Positions 1 through 6,509 of a stretch of 7,925 bases of DNA are shown in pieces. The DNA is taken from positions 1 through 7,925 of the forward strand of contig JAFAAW010000002.1 in NCBI GenBank assembly GCA_023426365.1. The letters run 5' to 3'. Below the pieces are notes generated by a model. The model made no database searches. It was not told where the DNA came from and saw nothing but the letters and a program-made list of their open reading frames with translations. Source of the stretch: Pseudomonadota bacterium (lineage in GTDB: Bacteria > Pseudomonadota > Alphaproteobacteria > Rhodospirillales > Magnetospirillaceae). Every line of letters starts with the position of its first letter. Positions within the stretch are counted from its first letter, which is position 1. The translations under genes and the position numbers were made by a program.

Positions 1-2
1 AA

Positions 3-79
<77 letters not shown>

Positions 80-119
80 GCGGGTCTCGGCCAAAGAAAG
101 CCAATGGCGAGAGCCGAGG

Positions 120-148
120 TTTATAGCGCGGATCGGGGCGGATGGCAA
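120..148 (-). promoter_or_regulatory. sigma-70 promoter of the tRNA-Arg gene
   Basis: On the minus strand TTGCCA (143-148) is followed after exactly 17 bp by TATAAA (120-125). Each hexamer matches the housekeeping consensus at 5 of 6 positions. The predicted start is near 113, giving a leader of about 34 nt before the tRNA 5' end at 79. This is the best-matching promoter in the window, as expected for a stable RNA gene. Confidence 0.75.
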
Positions 149-186
149 AGGGGGAAACGACCTTCGCCCTCGGAAGGCGGAGGTCG
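149..186 (-). terminator. probable intrinsic terminator after the SlyD-like gene
   Basis: Plus-strand 158-168 and 176-186 form an uninterrupted 11-bp stem (one G-T pair) around a 7-nt loop. Read on the minus strand the stem is followed by TTTCCCCCTTT, an imperfect T-rich tail, and it lies 67 nt past the stop codon of the SlyD-like gene. The opposite direction has no T tract. The tail abuts the -35 box of the tRNA promoter, so termination of one transcript and initiation of the next are packed into about 65 bp. Confidence 0.55.
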
Positions 187-253
187 TGCCGGGCGTGTGC
201 CTCTGTTGCCCGGTGCCGGCCGAGCGCCTGGTCGGGTACGGCGGATGTCGCGC

Positions 254-679
254 CTATGCCGGCGGCTGGATCGCCGTGACCGTGCAGGTGAAGACCAGGG
301 CCAGGCCGGCCAGGGGGTGGTTGGCGTCAACGGTGACGCGGTCGCCGTCGATTTCCCTGACCACGAACAGCACGGGTTCGCCCTTGTCGTCGGCTCCTTC
401 CAACTGGGTGCCGATCTCGACGTCGAAGCCGAAGCTGGCGCGGTGTTCCATGCGCACCAGGCTGCGGTCGTAGGGGCCGAAGGCATCGGCGGCTTCCAGC
501 GTGGCGGTGATGGTGTCGTTCAGGGCGGCGCCGTCCAGTGCCGCTTGCAGCTTGGGGAACAGGTCGTCGGGGTCGCCATGCTGGTACACAATGGGGGCCT
601 CGCCGGGATCGATGAGTTCGCCGGTGTCGGCTTTGACGTTGTAGTGCAGCGTGACCGTGCAGCCGTTGTGGATGCGCAT
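254..679 (-). CDS. SlyD-like FKBP-type peptidyl-prolyl cis-trans isomerase
   Basis: The 141-residue protein resembles the SlyD class of FKBP isomerases, cytoplasmic enzymes that catalyse cis-trans isomerisation of X-Pro bonds and act as chaperones. Visible landmarks are the FKBP N-terminal strand VTLHYNVKADTGELID (residues 9-24), the HG-x(n)-L-x-x-ALDG helix region (34-50), ADAFGPYDRSLV (64-75) at the entry to the insert-in-flap chaperone domain (about 69-118), and VDANHPLAG (117-125) returning to the FKBP fold. The start at 679 is chosen because the homology begins there and AGGGG lies 7 nt upstream; the reading frame stays open far beyond it, without meaning. Unlike E. coli SlyD there is no C-terminal His/Cys-rich metal-binding tail, so nickel-chaperone activity is unlikely. 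Transcribed alone, divergently from the lipoprotein gene. Confidence 0.9.
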   Translation of the reverse strand: MRIHNGCTVTLHYNVKADTGELIDPGEAPIVYQHGDPDDLFPKLQAALDGAALNDTITATLEAADAFGPYDRSLVRMEHRASFGFDVEIGTQLEGADDKGEPVLFVVREIDGDRVTVDANHPLAGLALVFTCTVTAIQPPA

Positions 680-775
680 GCTTGCCCCTTTGTCTGGTCG
701 TGGGTTGCCGCGCCGTGATCGACGAGCAGCGGCCGCCACGCTAGCCCGAGCCAATCCCCCGGCCAAGCGATTAGT

Positions 776-797
776 GACGCATGGCGCCGCATGCGTC
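776..797. promoter_or_regulatory. hyphenated 22-bp inverted repeat, candidate operator
   Basis: GACGCATG (776-783), six spacer bases, then its exact reverse complement CATGCGTC (790-797). It lies in the 235-bp divergent intergenic region, 97 bp before the SlyD-like start and 118 bp before the lipoprotein start. No T tract follows on either strand, so it does not look like a terminator. The 8-6-8 geometry would suit a dimeric DNA-binding protein. The rest of 680-914 shows only weak promoter-like hexamers that I would not call. Confidence 0.4.
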
Positions 798-914
798 CAT
801 TCCCTGAGGTGCAGGCGTATCCACGCTGTGCCGCCGGGGCTGTCTTTCGTTTGCCCCCAATGGTCTGCTAAGCTGCGGCCCATGTTGGCGCCCGGCCGCC
901 GAAGGGGGAAAGCC

Positions 915-1718
915 ATGAGGATGATTGCCGTTGCCGCAGCCCTGGGGGTGGCCGTCGCGCTGGGCGGCTGCGCCGCCACCGACGAGGACGTGGCCGCGCA
1001 GAAGCTTGCGCAACTGCCGCCGTGGGAAAAGGCGCAGAAGGCGCTGGAGGCCGCCAGCGCCGACATCGCCGGCAAGGGCGCGGCCGGGGTGCAGCCCCAT
1101 GTGGCGGCCCTGGAGCAGGCGCTGGCGGCGGCGCCGTCGGTGCTGCTCGCGCCCCAGTACAAGGGGGCGGAGCAGGTGGTGCTGGCCGATGGCCCGGCCG
1201 AGGCCGCCGCCCTGGCGGCCGGGGCCGGGCGGATGCCGGCCCAAGGCAACGTGATGGTGACGAACAACCCCTATCCGACCATCGCCCTGGTGCTGGGCGG
1301 CCATTATGTCCATGTGGGCCAGCCGGCCGAGGCCCTGCGCGTGCTCGATGCCGGCCTGGCGTTGCCCGGCGCGGTCAAGGGCGCCGAACTGGGCGCCAGC
1401 CGGCGGCTGCTGTATGCCGAACGCGGCGTCGCGCTGGGGCTGATGCAGCGCTGGCCCCATGCGCTGGCATCGTACGACCGCGGCCTCAGGCTGCCCGGTC
1501 TGTCGGCGCCGGAGCGCGCCCGCCTACTGCGCGGGCGGGCGGTGGCGTTGATCGAACTCAAGCGTCTGGACGAAGCCGAGGTGGCGTTGGCCAACGCCCT
1601 GCGCCTGGACCCCGACAACGCGCTGGCGCGCCAGGAGCAGCTTTACATCGCCGCCTTGCGCAGCGGCATGGCGCCGGTGGCGGCGCGGGCGTCGGTGACG
1701 GGCCGGCCGGCGCCGTGA
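915..1718 (+). CDS. TPR-containing lipoprotein of unknown function
   Basis: The 267-residue product has a lipoprotein signal: a short basic start, a hydrophobic stretch (residues 4-16) and lipobox LGGC with the lipidated cysteine at 19. Asp is not at +2 (the residue is Ala), so sorting to the outer membrane is expected. The rest is Ala/Leu-rich and helical. The C-terminal half has tetratricopeptide-like repeats at about 117-152, 163-196 and 201-236; the last is clearest, with LKRLDEAEVALANALRLDPD at about 215-234. TPRs usually scaffold protein-protein contacts; the partner is unknown. The ATG at 915 is preferred for its AGGGGG six to seven bases upstream. An in-frame ATG at 882 would add 11 residues but has a poor ribosome site. 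The gene is monocistronic and its stop lies 7 bp from that of the convergent permease. Confidence 0.8.
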   Translation: MRMIAVAAALGVAVALGGCAATDEDVAAQKLAQLPPWEKAQKALEAASADIAGKGAAGVQPHVAALEQALAAAPSVLLAPQYKGAEQVVLADGPAEAAALAAGAGRMPAQGNVMVTNNPYPTIALVLGGHYVHVGQPAEALRVLDAGLALPGAVKGAELGASRRLLYAERGVALGLMQRWPHALASYDRGLRLPGLSAPERARLLRGRAVALIELKRLDEAEVALANALRLDPDNALARQEQLYIAALRSGMAPVAARASVTGRPAP

Positions 1719-1725
1719 CCCAGCC

Positions 1726-3492
1726 TCAGACCGGCCAGAACAGCAGGATCAGTGGCACCCCCACCGCCACCACGATCAGCGTCAGCGGCAGGCCCAGGCG
1801 CCAGTAATCGCCGAAGCGATAGCCGCCCGGCCCCATCACCAGCGTGTTGCATTGATGGCCGATGGGGGTCAGGAAGTCGCAGGCGGCGCCGATGGCGACC
1901 GCCATCAGGAACGGGTCGATGCTGAGGCCGAGCTGACGCGCCAGGCTGGCGGCGATGGGCGCCATCACCAGCACGGTCGCGGCGTTGTTGAGGAACGGCG
2001 TAAGGACCATGGCCGTCACCATCATCAGCGCCACCGCGCCCGACGGCGGCATCACCTCGGCCGCCGTGCGCAGCCAGCCGGCGATCACCTCGGACGCGCC
2101 GGTCTGCTGGATGGCGTCGCTGACCGGGATCAGGGCGGCCAGCATGACGATGATCGGCCATTCGATGGCGTCATAGGCGTCGCGCGGGCTGATGACGCCC
2201 ACCAGCAGCATGGCGGCGGCGGCGGCGAAAAAGCCCACCGACACCGGCACCACCTCGAAGCCGATGGCCGCCATGGCCACCGCCAGGATCAGGGCGGGGG
2301 CCAGCATCTTCTCGCGGCCCAGGCGCAGGTTGCGCTGCGCCAGCGGCAGACAGCCGAGATCGGCGATGATGCGCGGCAGCGCCGATTCCTCGCCCTCGAT
2401 CACCAGGACGTCGCCGATCTTGGGCACCATGGTGCGCAGGCGTGACACGAAATGGCGGCCGCCCCGGCTGACCGCCAGCACGGCGATGCCGTGGCGGGCG
2501 CGCAGATCGCTCCGTTCCAGGCTGGTGCCCACCAGCGGCGAGGTGGGGCCGACCACCACCTCGGCAATCCCCAGATCCTCCTGGCTGCCGCTGGCCTCCA
2601 CCTTTTCGGCCAGTTCCAGCTTGGCGCTCTGCATCAGGGGCTTGAGGCTGTCGGGGTCGCCCTCGAGGATCAGGATGTCGCCTTCCACGAACACCCAGCC
2701 CTCGCCCGGGATATAGCGGTGGCCGTGGTCGCGGATCACCGCCGCCACCGTCACCGCGCTGCCGGAATACAATTGCTCGAGGTCGTTGACCGTGCTGTCG
2801 ATCAGCGGCGACCCCTGGGTGACGCGCACCTCGGTCAGGTAGTCGGCGATGCGGAACTGGTCCTCGGGTCGGGCGCGGGTCTGGCGCTCCTTGGGCAGCA
2901 ATCGCCAGCCGAAGGTCAGGAAGATCACGCCGCAGACCGCGATGCCGGCGCCCACGGGGGCGAAATCGAACATGTGGTAGGGCGTGCCCATCACCTCCTC
3001 GCGGATGCGCGACACGATGATGTTGGGCGAGGTGCCGATCAGCGTCGCCAGGCCGCCGATGAGCGAGCCGAAGGCCAGCGGCATCAGCACCAGCGAGCCG
3101 GCGGTGCCGTGCCGCCGCGCCAGGTTCAGGGCCAGCGGAATGAAGATGGACAGGGCGCCGATGTTCTTCATGAAGGCGGACAGCACGGTGACCAGGCTGA
3201 CCAGGATGCCGACCTGGGCGTCGGGTTTGGCCATCATGGGCGCCAGCGGGCGGATCAGTTGCTCGATCAAGCCCGAGCGGCTGAGCGCCGCGCTGACCAC
3301 CAGCGCGCTGGCGACCACGATCACCACCTGGTCGCTGAAGCCGGAAAACGCCTCCTTCATCGGCACCACGCCGGTGGCCAGCGCCGCCAGCAGCGAAAGA
3401 ACGGCGACGATGTCGTAACGCAGCCGGTTCCAGATGAACAGGACCAGGGTGCCCGCCAGCACAGCCATGCTCAGCGTCTGTTCAAGGGTCAT
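1726..3492 (-). CDS. SLC13-family permease with two RCK_C (TrkA-C) domains
   Basis: This 588-residue inner-membrane protein matches the divalent anion:sodium symporter-like (SLC13/CitT-ArsB superfamily) permeases whose two membrane halves flank a soluble region. The N-terminal half (helices across about 6-198) contains MKNIGALSIFIPLAL (108-122) and GTSPNIIV (153-160). Two regulatory RCK_C domains follow at about 219-290 and 305-378, each ending in a GD-x-L-x-x-EG type strand (271-278 and 360-367). The C-terminal half (about 397-588) has FLNNAATVLVMAPIA (500-514) and LTPIGHQCNTLVMGPGGYRF (541-560), the repeat-related substrate/cation hairpins. Family members carry sulfate, dicarboxylates or other anions; the substrate cannot be read here. 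The start at 3492 matches where family proteins begin; the ribosome site is weak (GGAA about 10 nt upstream). The upstream in-frame ATG at 3564 would add 24 unlikely residues. The gene diverges from the binding-protein/kinase operon. Confidence 0.9.
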   Translation of the reverse strand: MTLEQTLSMAVLAGTLVLFIWNRLRYDIVAVLSLLAALATGVVPMKEAFSGFSDQVVIVVASALVVSAALSRSGLIEQLIRPLAPMMAKPDAQVGILVSLVTVLSAFMKNIGALSIFIPLALNLARRHGTAGSLVLMPLAFGSLIGGLATLIGTSPNIIVSRIREEVMGTPYHMFDFAPVGAGIAVCGVIFLTFGWRLLPKERQTRARPEDQFRIADYLTEVRVTQGSPLIDSTVNDLEQLYSGSAVTVAAVIRDHGHRYIPGEGWVFVEGDILILEGDPDSLKPLMQSAKLELAEKVEASGSQEDLGIAEVVVGPTSPLVGTSLERSDLRARHGIAVLAVSRGGRHFVSRLRTMVPKIGDVLVIEGEESALPRIIADLGCLPLAQRNLRLGREKMLAPALILAVAMAAIGFEVVPVSVGFFAAAAAMLLVGVISPRDAYDAIEWPIIVMLAALIPVSDAIQQTGASEVIAGWLRTAAEVMPPSGAVALMMVTAMVLTPFLNNAATVLVMAPIAASLARQLGLSIDPFLMAVAIGAACDFLTPIGHQCNTLVMGPGGYRFGDYWRLGLPLTLIVVAVGVPLILLFWPV

Positions 3493-3533
3493 CGACGGCG
3501 GGTTCCGGGCTGCCTTTGGGATAGTGGAGGCGC

Positions 3534-3564
3534 AGTATAGGGCATGGCGGCGGGCATGGCGCAA
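3534..3564 (-). promoter_or_regulatory. possible promoter of the SLC13 permease gene
   Basis: On the minus strand TATACT (3534-3539) is a 5-of-6 match to the -10 consensus. TTGCGC (3559-3564) is a possible -35 box but with a 19-bp spacer, longer than optimal. The start would be near 3527, giving a leader of about 35 nt. The -10 box is persuasive; the -35 is not. Confidence 0.35.
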
Positions 3565-3615
3565 CAGGCGACGCAGCCGCGCACATTTTGCGCCCCGGCC
3601 CCGGCAGAAAGGGGG

Positions 3616-3644
3616 GCGACAGGCTTGCGCGTTCGGACGATACT
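3616..3644 (+). promoter_or_regulatory. possible promoter of the binding-protein/kinase operon
   Basis: GCGACA (3616-3621), a 17-bp spacer and GATACT (3639-3644) match the -35 and -10 consensus at 4 of 6 positions each. The start would be near 3651, about 28 nt before the ATG at 3680. An alternative pair TTGCGC (3625-3630) and TAAGAT (3650-3655) has a 19-bp spacer. Either is only suggestive. The 187-bp divergent region 3493-3679 otherwise shows no clear operator-like repeat. Confidence 0.3.
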
Positions 3645-3679
3645 GATCCTAAGATTACCTTCCCCCTTGGAGGCGTGCC

Positions 3680-4540
3680 ATGGCGTTTCCCATTGCCGCT
3701 TCAAGCTCCCGCCGGCTCGTCTTGCGCATCCTGACCGTGATGACGGCTCTGTGGACGGGGGCGGCCGTCGCCGCGGAAGCGTACAGCTTCGCCGTGGTTC
3801 CCCAGTTCGAGCGGCGCCGGCTGGTGGAAATCTGGAAGCCGGTGGTGGATGAGGTCGCCGCGCGCACCGGGCTGGACCTGCGGCTGACCACCACGCTTTC
3901 GGTGGTCGAGTTCGAACGCCAGCTTGCCGCCGGAGCCTTCGATTTCGTCTATACCAACCCCTACCACATCCTGATGGAACGCAACCGCCAGGGCTACGTC
4001 CCATTGGTGCGCGACCGCGCGCCTCTGCGCGGCATCCTGCTGGTGTCCACGGATGCGCCCTATCGCTCCCCGCGCGAGCTGGACGGCAAAACGCTGGCAG
4101 TGCCGTCGGCCAACGCGCTGGGCGCCAGCATCCTCCTGCGTGCCGATCTGGAACGGCTGTTCGGGGTGCGGGTGGCGCTGCGCGACGTGAAGACGCACAC
4201 CTCGGTCTATCTGCATGTGGCCAACGGGCTGGTGGATGCCGGCGGCGGCGTGCAGAAGGTGCTGGAGGAGCAGGAGGCGGCGGTGCGCGAGCGGGTGCGC
4301 GTGCTCTACACCACCCGCGAGATACCGTCCCATCCCATCGCCGCCCATCCGCGCGTGCCGGAACCAGCGCGCGAAGCGGTGCGCCGCGCCCTGCTGGACA
4401 TGCAGCAGACCCCCGGCGGCGCCGACATCCTGGCCCGCATTCCCATGCGTCCGGCGGTCGCCACCTCCATGGCCGATTACCTGCCCATGGCCGGCTGGGG
4501 CCTGGAAAGCTATTGGGCCGAGGAGGGGGAGCGGCCATGA
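3680..4540 (+). CDS. PhnD-like periplasmic substrate-binding protein
   Basis: The 286-residue precursor has a signal peptide: basic residues 11-16, a hydrophobic core and cleavage near AVAA|EA at 31-32. The mature part is a type 2 periplasmic-binding fold of the PhnD/phosphate-phosphite-phosphonate group. Landmarks are the opening strand FAVVPQFERRRLVEIWKPVV (37-56), GAFDFVYTNPYHIL (85-98), ELDGKTLAVPSANALGAS (133-150, the usual ligand-contacting Ser/Gly loop), and VANGLVDAGGGVQKVLEE (180-197). GGAGG at 3669-3673 sits six bases before the ATG. No ABC permease or ATPase gene follows. Instead the stop codon overlaps the start of a histidine kinase gene (ATGA), so I infer that the protein presents a ligand to the kinase and does not feed a transporter. 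The ligand is unknown; phosphonate binding should not be assumed, as this family recognises diverse anions and other solutes. Confidence 0.88.
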   Translation: MAFPIAASSSRRLVLRILTVMTALWTGAAVAAEAYSFAVVPQFERRRLVEIWKPVVDEVAARTGLDLRLTTTLSVVEFERQLAAGAFDFVYTNPYHILMERNRQGYVPLVRDRAPLRGILLVSTDAPYRSPRELDGKTLAVPSANALGASILLRADLERLFGVRVALRDVKTHTSVYLHVANGLVDAGGGVQKVLEEQEAAVRERVRVLYTTREIPSHPIAAHPRVPEPAREAVRRALLDMQQTPGGADILARIPMRPAVATSMADYLPMAGWGLESYWAEEGERP

Positions 4541-6342
4541 AGCTGCATCAGAAACTGCTGCTGCCGCTGGTGGCCGTGTTCGTGGCCGTGCTGGGCTATT
4601 TCTATCTTGCCTGGATCCCCCGCCTGCGCGCCGATGCCGAGGCCGATTTCCAGGCCAGCATTTCCCATCACCTGGACAGCGTCAGCGAAATCCTGGTGCC
4701 GTTGCTGCTGACCAGCCAGTTAGACGTGGTGCACGAGAACATGGCCGCCCTGCTGAGCGGCAACCCGGATTGGCAGGCCCTGGTGGTCACCGACCGCCAG
4801 GGACGCACGGTGTTTCCCTTCCGCGACGCGCCGCTGCCGCAGGCGGGGGCCGGGCAGGTGTTTTTCACCATCGAACGGCCGGTGCAAATGGGCGTCATGC
4901 ATCTGGGCCGGCTGTCGGTGATCATCGACCGCACCGCCGCCCTGGAGCGGCAGAACCGGCGTTTCTTCGAGCTGGGCGCGGCCTTTGCCGGTTTCGCCTT
5001 CGTCATGCTGGCGCTGGCGCTTCTGGTGATGGAAGGGGCGGTGCTGCGGCCGCTGCGCCAACTGGCCCGGGCGTCGCGCGCGCTGGCCGCGCGCAATTTC
5101 GACGCCCCCCTGCCGGCCGCCGGCGGCGACGAGGTGGGCGAGCTGGTGGAAGCCTTCGCCTCCATGCGCACGGCGCGCAAGCAGGCCGAGGCGACGCTGG
5201 CCCAACGCCAGCACGAGGCGGAAATGGCCCGCCAGGAGCGCGAACTGATCCTGAGCGCCCCGCAGGAGGGCATTTGCGGGCTGGACGTGGACGGGCGGCT
5301 CACCTTCATGAACCCGGCGGCCCGCCACCTGCTGGGCTGGGAGGGAGAGGAAGGGGTCGGCAAGTACCTGCACGAAAACTGCCACCACCACCACGCCGAC
5401 GGCACCGATTACCCGCCGACCGACTGCCCCATGTACAAGACGCTGGCCGACGGGCAGCCGCGCGAGGTGGCGGGCGAGGTCTATTGGCGCAAGGACGGCA
5501 GCAGCTTTCCGGTGGAATATTCGGTGGCGGCCATGCGGCGGGGGGACGCCATCACCGGTGCGGTGGTGGTGTTCCGCGACATCACCCAGCGCCAGGCCAT
5601 CGAGCAGGCGCTGCGCCAGAAGACCGAGGCGCTGGAGCGGTCCAACACCGAACTGGAACAATTCGCCTATGTGGCGAGCCACGACCTGCGCGAGCCGCTG
5701 CGCATGGTCACGTCCTACGTCTCGTTGCTGGAACGGCGCTACGGCGACAAGCTGGACCAGGACGGCCACGAATTCATCGCCTTCGCCCGCGACGGCGCCG
5801 AGCGCATGAACCGGCTGATCTTGGACCTGTTGGAATATTCCCGCATCGGCCGCATCGCCCCGCCCAAGGAAATGGTCTCTTTGCGCACCATCGTCGATGA
5901 CGCGCTCAGGCCCTTGCAGATCGAGATCGACACCCTGGGCGCGGCGGTCCGCGTCGATCCCGGCCTGGACGACCTGCCCCGCATCTTCGGCTGCCGCGAC
6001 GAATTGTCGCGCATGGCGCAGAACCTGATCCAGAACGCGCTGAAATACCATCACCCCGAGCGGACGCCCCAGGTGGACGTGCGCGGCCGCCTTGACGGCG
6101 ACGGCGTGGTGCTGTCGGTGGCCGATAATGGCATCGGCATCGACCCGCAATATTTCGAGCGGATTTTCATGATCTTCCAGCGGCTGCACACGCGCGGGCA
6201 ATATCCCGGCACCGGCATCGGCCTGGCCATCTGCAAGCGCATCGCCGAACAGCATGGCGGCCGTATCGCCGTCGATTCGGCGCCCGGCCTGGGCAGCACC
6301 TTCCATGTCCGCCTGCCGCTGCCGGGGCCGGCGGCCGACTGA
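4537..6342 (+). CDS. membrane PAS-domain sensor histidine kinase
   Basis: The 601-residue kinase has transmembrane helices at about 7-26 and 145-168 enclosing a periplasmic sensor of about 118 residues. That sensor looks PDC/Cache-like: W79-x-x-LVVTDRQGR, then LGRLSVIIDR at 123-132. HAMP follows (about 169-222, with RPLRQLARASRALAARNFD) and a short coiled coil. A PAS domain spans about 232-350, with GLDVDGRLTFMNPAARHLLG at 248-267 and the YWRKDGSSFPVEY core at 316-328. HisKA has phosphoacceptor H382 in SHDLREPLR. The HATPase has N-box NLIQNALKYHH (496-506), G1 DNGIGID (530-536) and G2 GTGIGL (558-563), so it appears catalytically intact. There is no receiver domain and no response-regulator gene in view. 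The start at 4537 follows a strong AGGGGGAG site and overlaps the preceding stop as ATGA, implying translational coupling with the binding protein, its probable partner. An in-frame ATG at 4513 is less likely. Confidence 0.92.
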   Translation: MKLHQKLLLPLVAVFVAVLGYFYLAWIPRLRADAEADFQASISHHLDSVSEILVPLLLTSQLDVVHENMAALLSGNPDWQALVVTDRQGRTVFPFRDAPLPQAGAGQVFFTIERPVQMGVMHLGRLSVIIDRTAALERQNRRFFELGAAFAGFAFVMLALALLVMEGAVLRPLRQLARASRALAARNFDAPLPAAGGDEVGELVEAFASMRTARKQAEATLAQRQHEAEMARQERELILSAPQEGICGLDVDGRLTFMNPAARHLLGWEGEEGVGKYLHENCHHHHADGTDYPPTDCPMYKTLADGQPREVAGEVYWRKDGSSFPVEYSVAAMRRGDAITGAVVVFRDITQRQAIEQALRQKTEALERSNTELEQFAYVASHDLREPLRMVTSYVSLLERRYGDKLDQDGHEFIAFARDGAERMNRLILDLLEYSRIGRIAPPKEMVSLRTIVDDALRPLQIEIDTLGAAVRVDPGLDDLPRIFGCRDELSRMAQNLIQNALKYHHPERTPQVDVRGRLDGDGVVLSVADNGIGIDPQYFERIFMIFQRLHTRGQYPGTGIGLAICKRIAEQHGGRIAVDSAPGLGSTFHVRLPLPGPAAD

Positions 6343-6377
6343 ACCTCTCCCTTGCGGATGGTCCCGTCCTTCCAGCG

Positions 6378-6392
6378 CCCCGCGCGGGGTTT
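6378..6392 (+). terminator. short GC hairpin, weak terminator candidate for the kinase operon
   Basis: The palindrome CCCCGCGCGGGG (6378-6389) can fold as a 4-bp stem with a GCGC loop and is followed by TTT (6390-6392), 36 nt after the kinase stop. The stem is short and the T run minimal, so termination strength is doubtful. It overlaps by two bases the left arm of the larger inverted repeat that follows. Confidence 0.3.
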
Positions 6393-6455
6393 GAACAGCG
6401 GGCGGCTGCCAGGCCAATGACGGCCGGGCACATCAGCCGCCCCTCATTTCAAACC
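6388..6455. repeat. long broken inverted repeat between convergent genes
   Basis: Left arm blocks GGTTTGAA (6388-6395) and GGGCGGCTG (6400-6408) have exact reverse complements in CAGCCGCCC (6434-6442) and TTCAAACC (6448-6455). That is 17 paired bases in arms of about 21 nt, interrupted by an internal loop of four and five bases. The 25-nt centre can also pair with itself (GGCC 6412-6415 with GGCC 6422-6425). It lies between the kinase and OmpA-type genes and would form a stable stem in RNA from either strand. It may be a bidirectional terminator, a structured mRNA end, or the remnant of a small mobile sequence; the sequence alone does not decide. Confidence 0.5.
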
Positions 6456-6469
6456 GCACCGACCTGGGT

Positions 6470-6501
6470 GCCGCCCGGCCAGGGCGAGAAGCCGGGGCGG
6501 C
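6470..6501 (-). terminator. GC-rich hairpin directly after the OmpA-type gene
   Basis: Arms 6470-6479 and 6491-6501 pair over 10 bp with a single bulged G, closing an 11-nt loop. On the minus strand the stem begins 8 nt after the stop codon at 6510. No T tract follows, so it is either a weak terminator or an RNA 3'-end stabiliser acting with the larger inverted repeat just beyond it. Confidence 0.35.
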
Positions 6502-6509
6502 CCAGCGCG

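Noticed and set aside
869..874. TAAGCT, preceded by TGC, as an extended -10 promoter for the lipoprotein gene
   Set aside because: Only 3 of 6 matches to the -10 consensus and no acceptable -35 at 16-18 bp; not distinguishable from background.
1852..3540. Plus-strand frames (1852-2445 and 2452-3540) opposite the SLC13 permease
   Set aside because: Antisense shadows with His/Gln/Asp-rich low-complexity products; the minus strand carries clear membrane-transport motifs.
3680..4540. Reading the PhnD-like protein as part of a phosphonate ABC importer
   Set aside because: No permease, ATPase or C-P lyase gene is nearby, and the gene is translationally coupled to a kinase; family name alone does not show phosphonate binding.
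5380..5397. Run of CAC codons as a nucleotide repeat
   Set aside because: It simply encodes the histidine run in the PAS loop and is not a repeat array.
4720..6417. Minus-strand open frame of 565 codons opposite the histidine kinase
   Set aside because: The plus strand encodes all kinase motifs; the antisense product is rich in His/Arg/Gln with no recognisable domain, a GC-bias shadow. The same applies to the +1 frame at 4215-5900.
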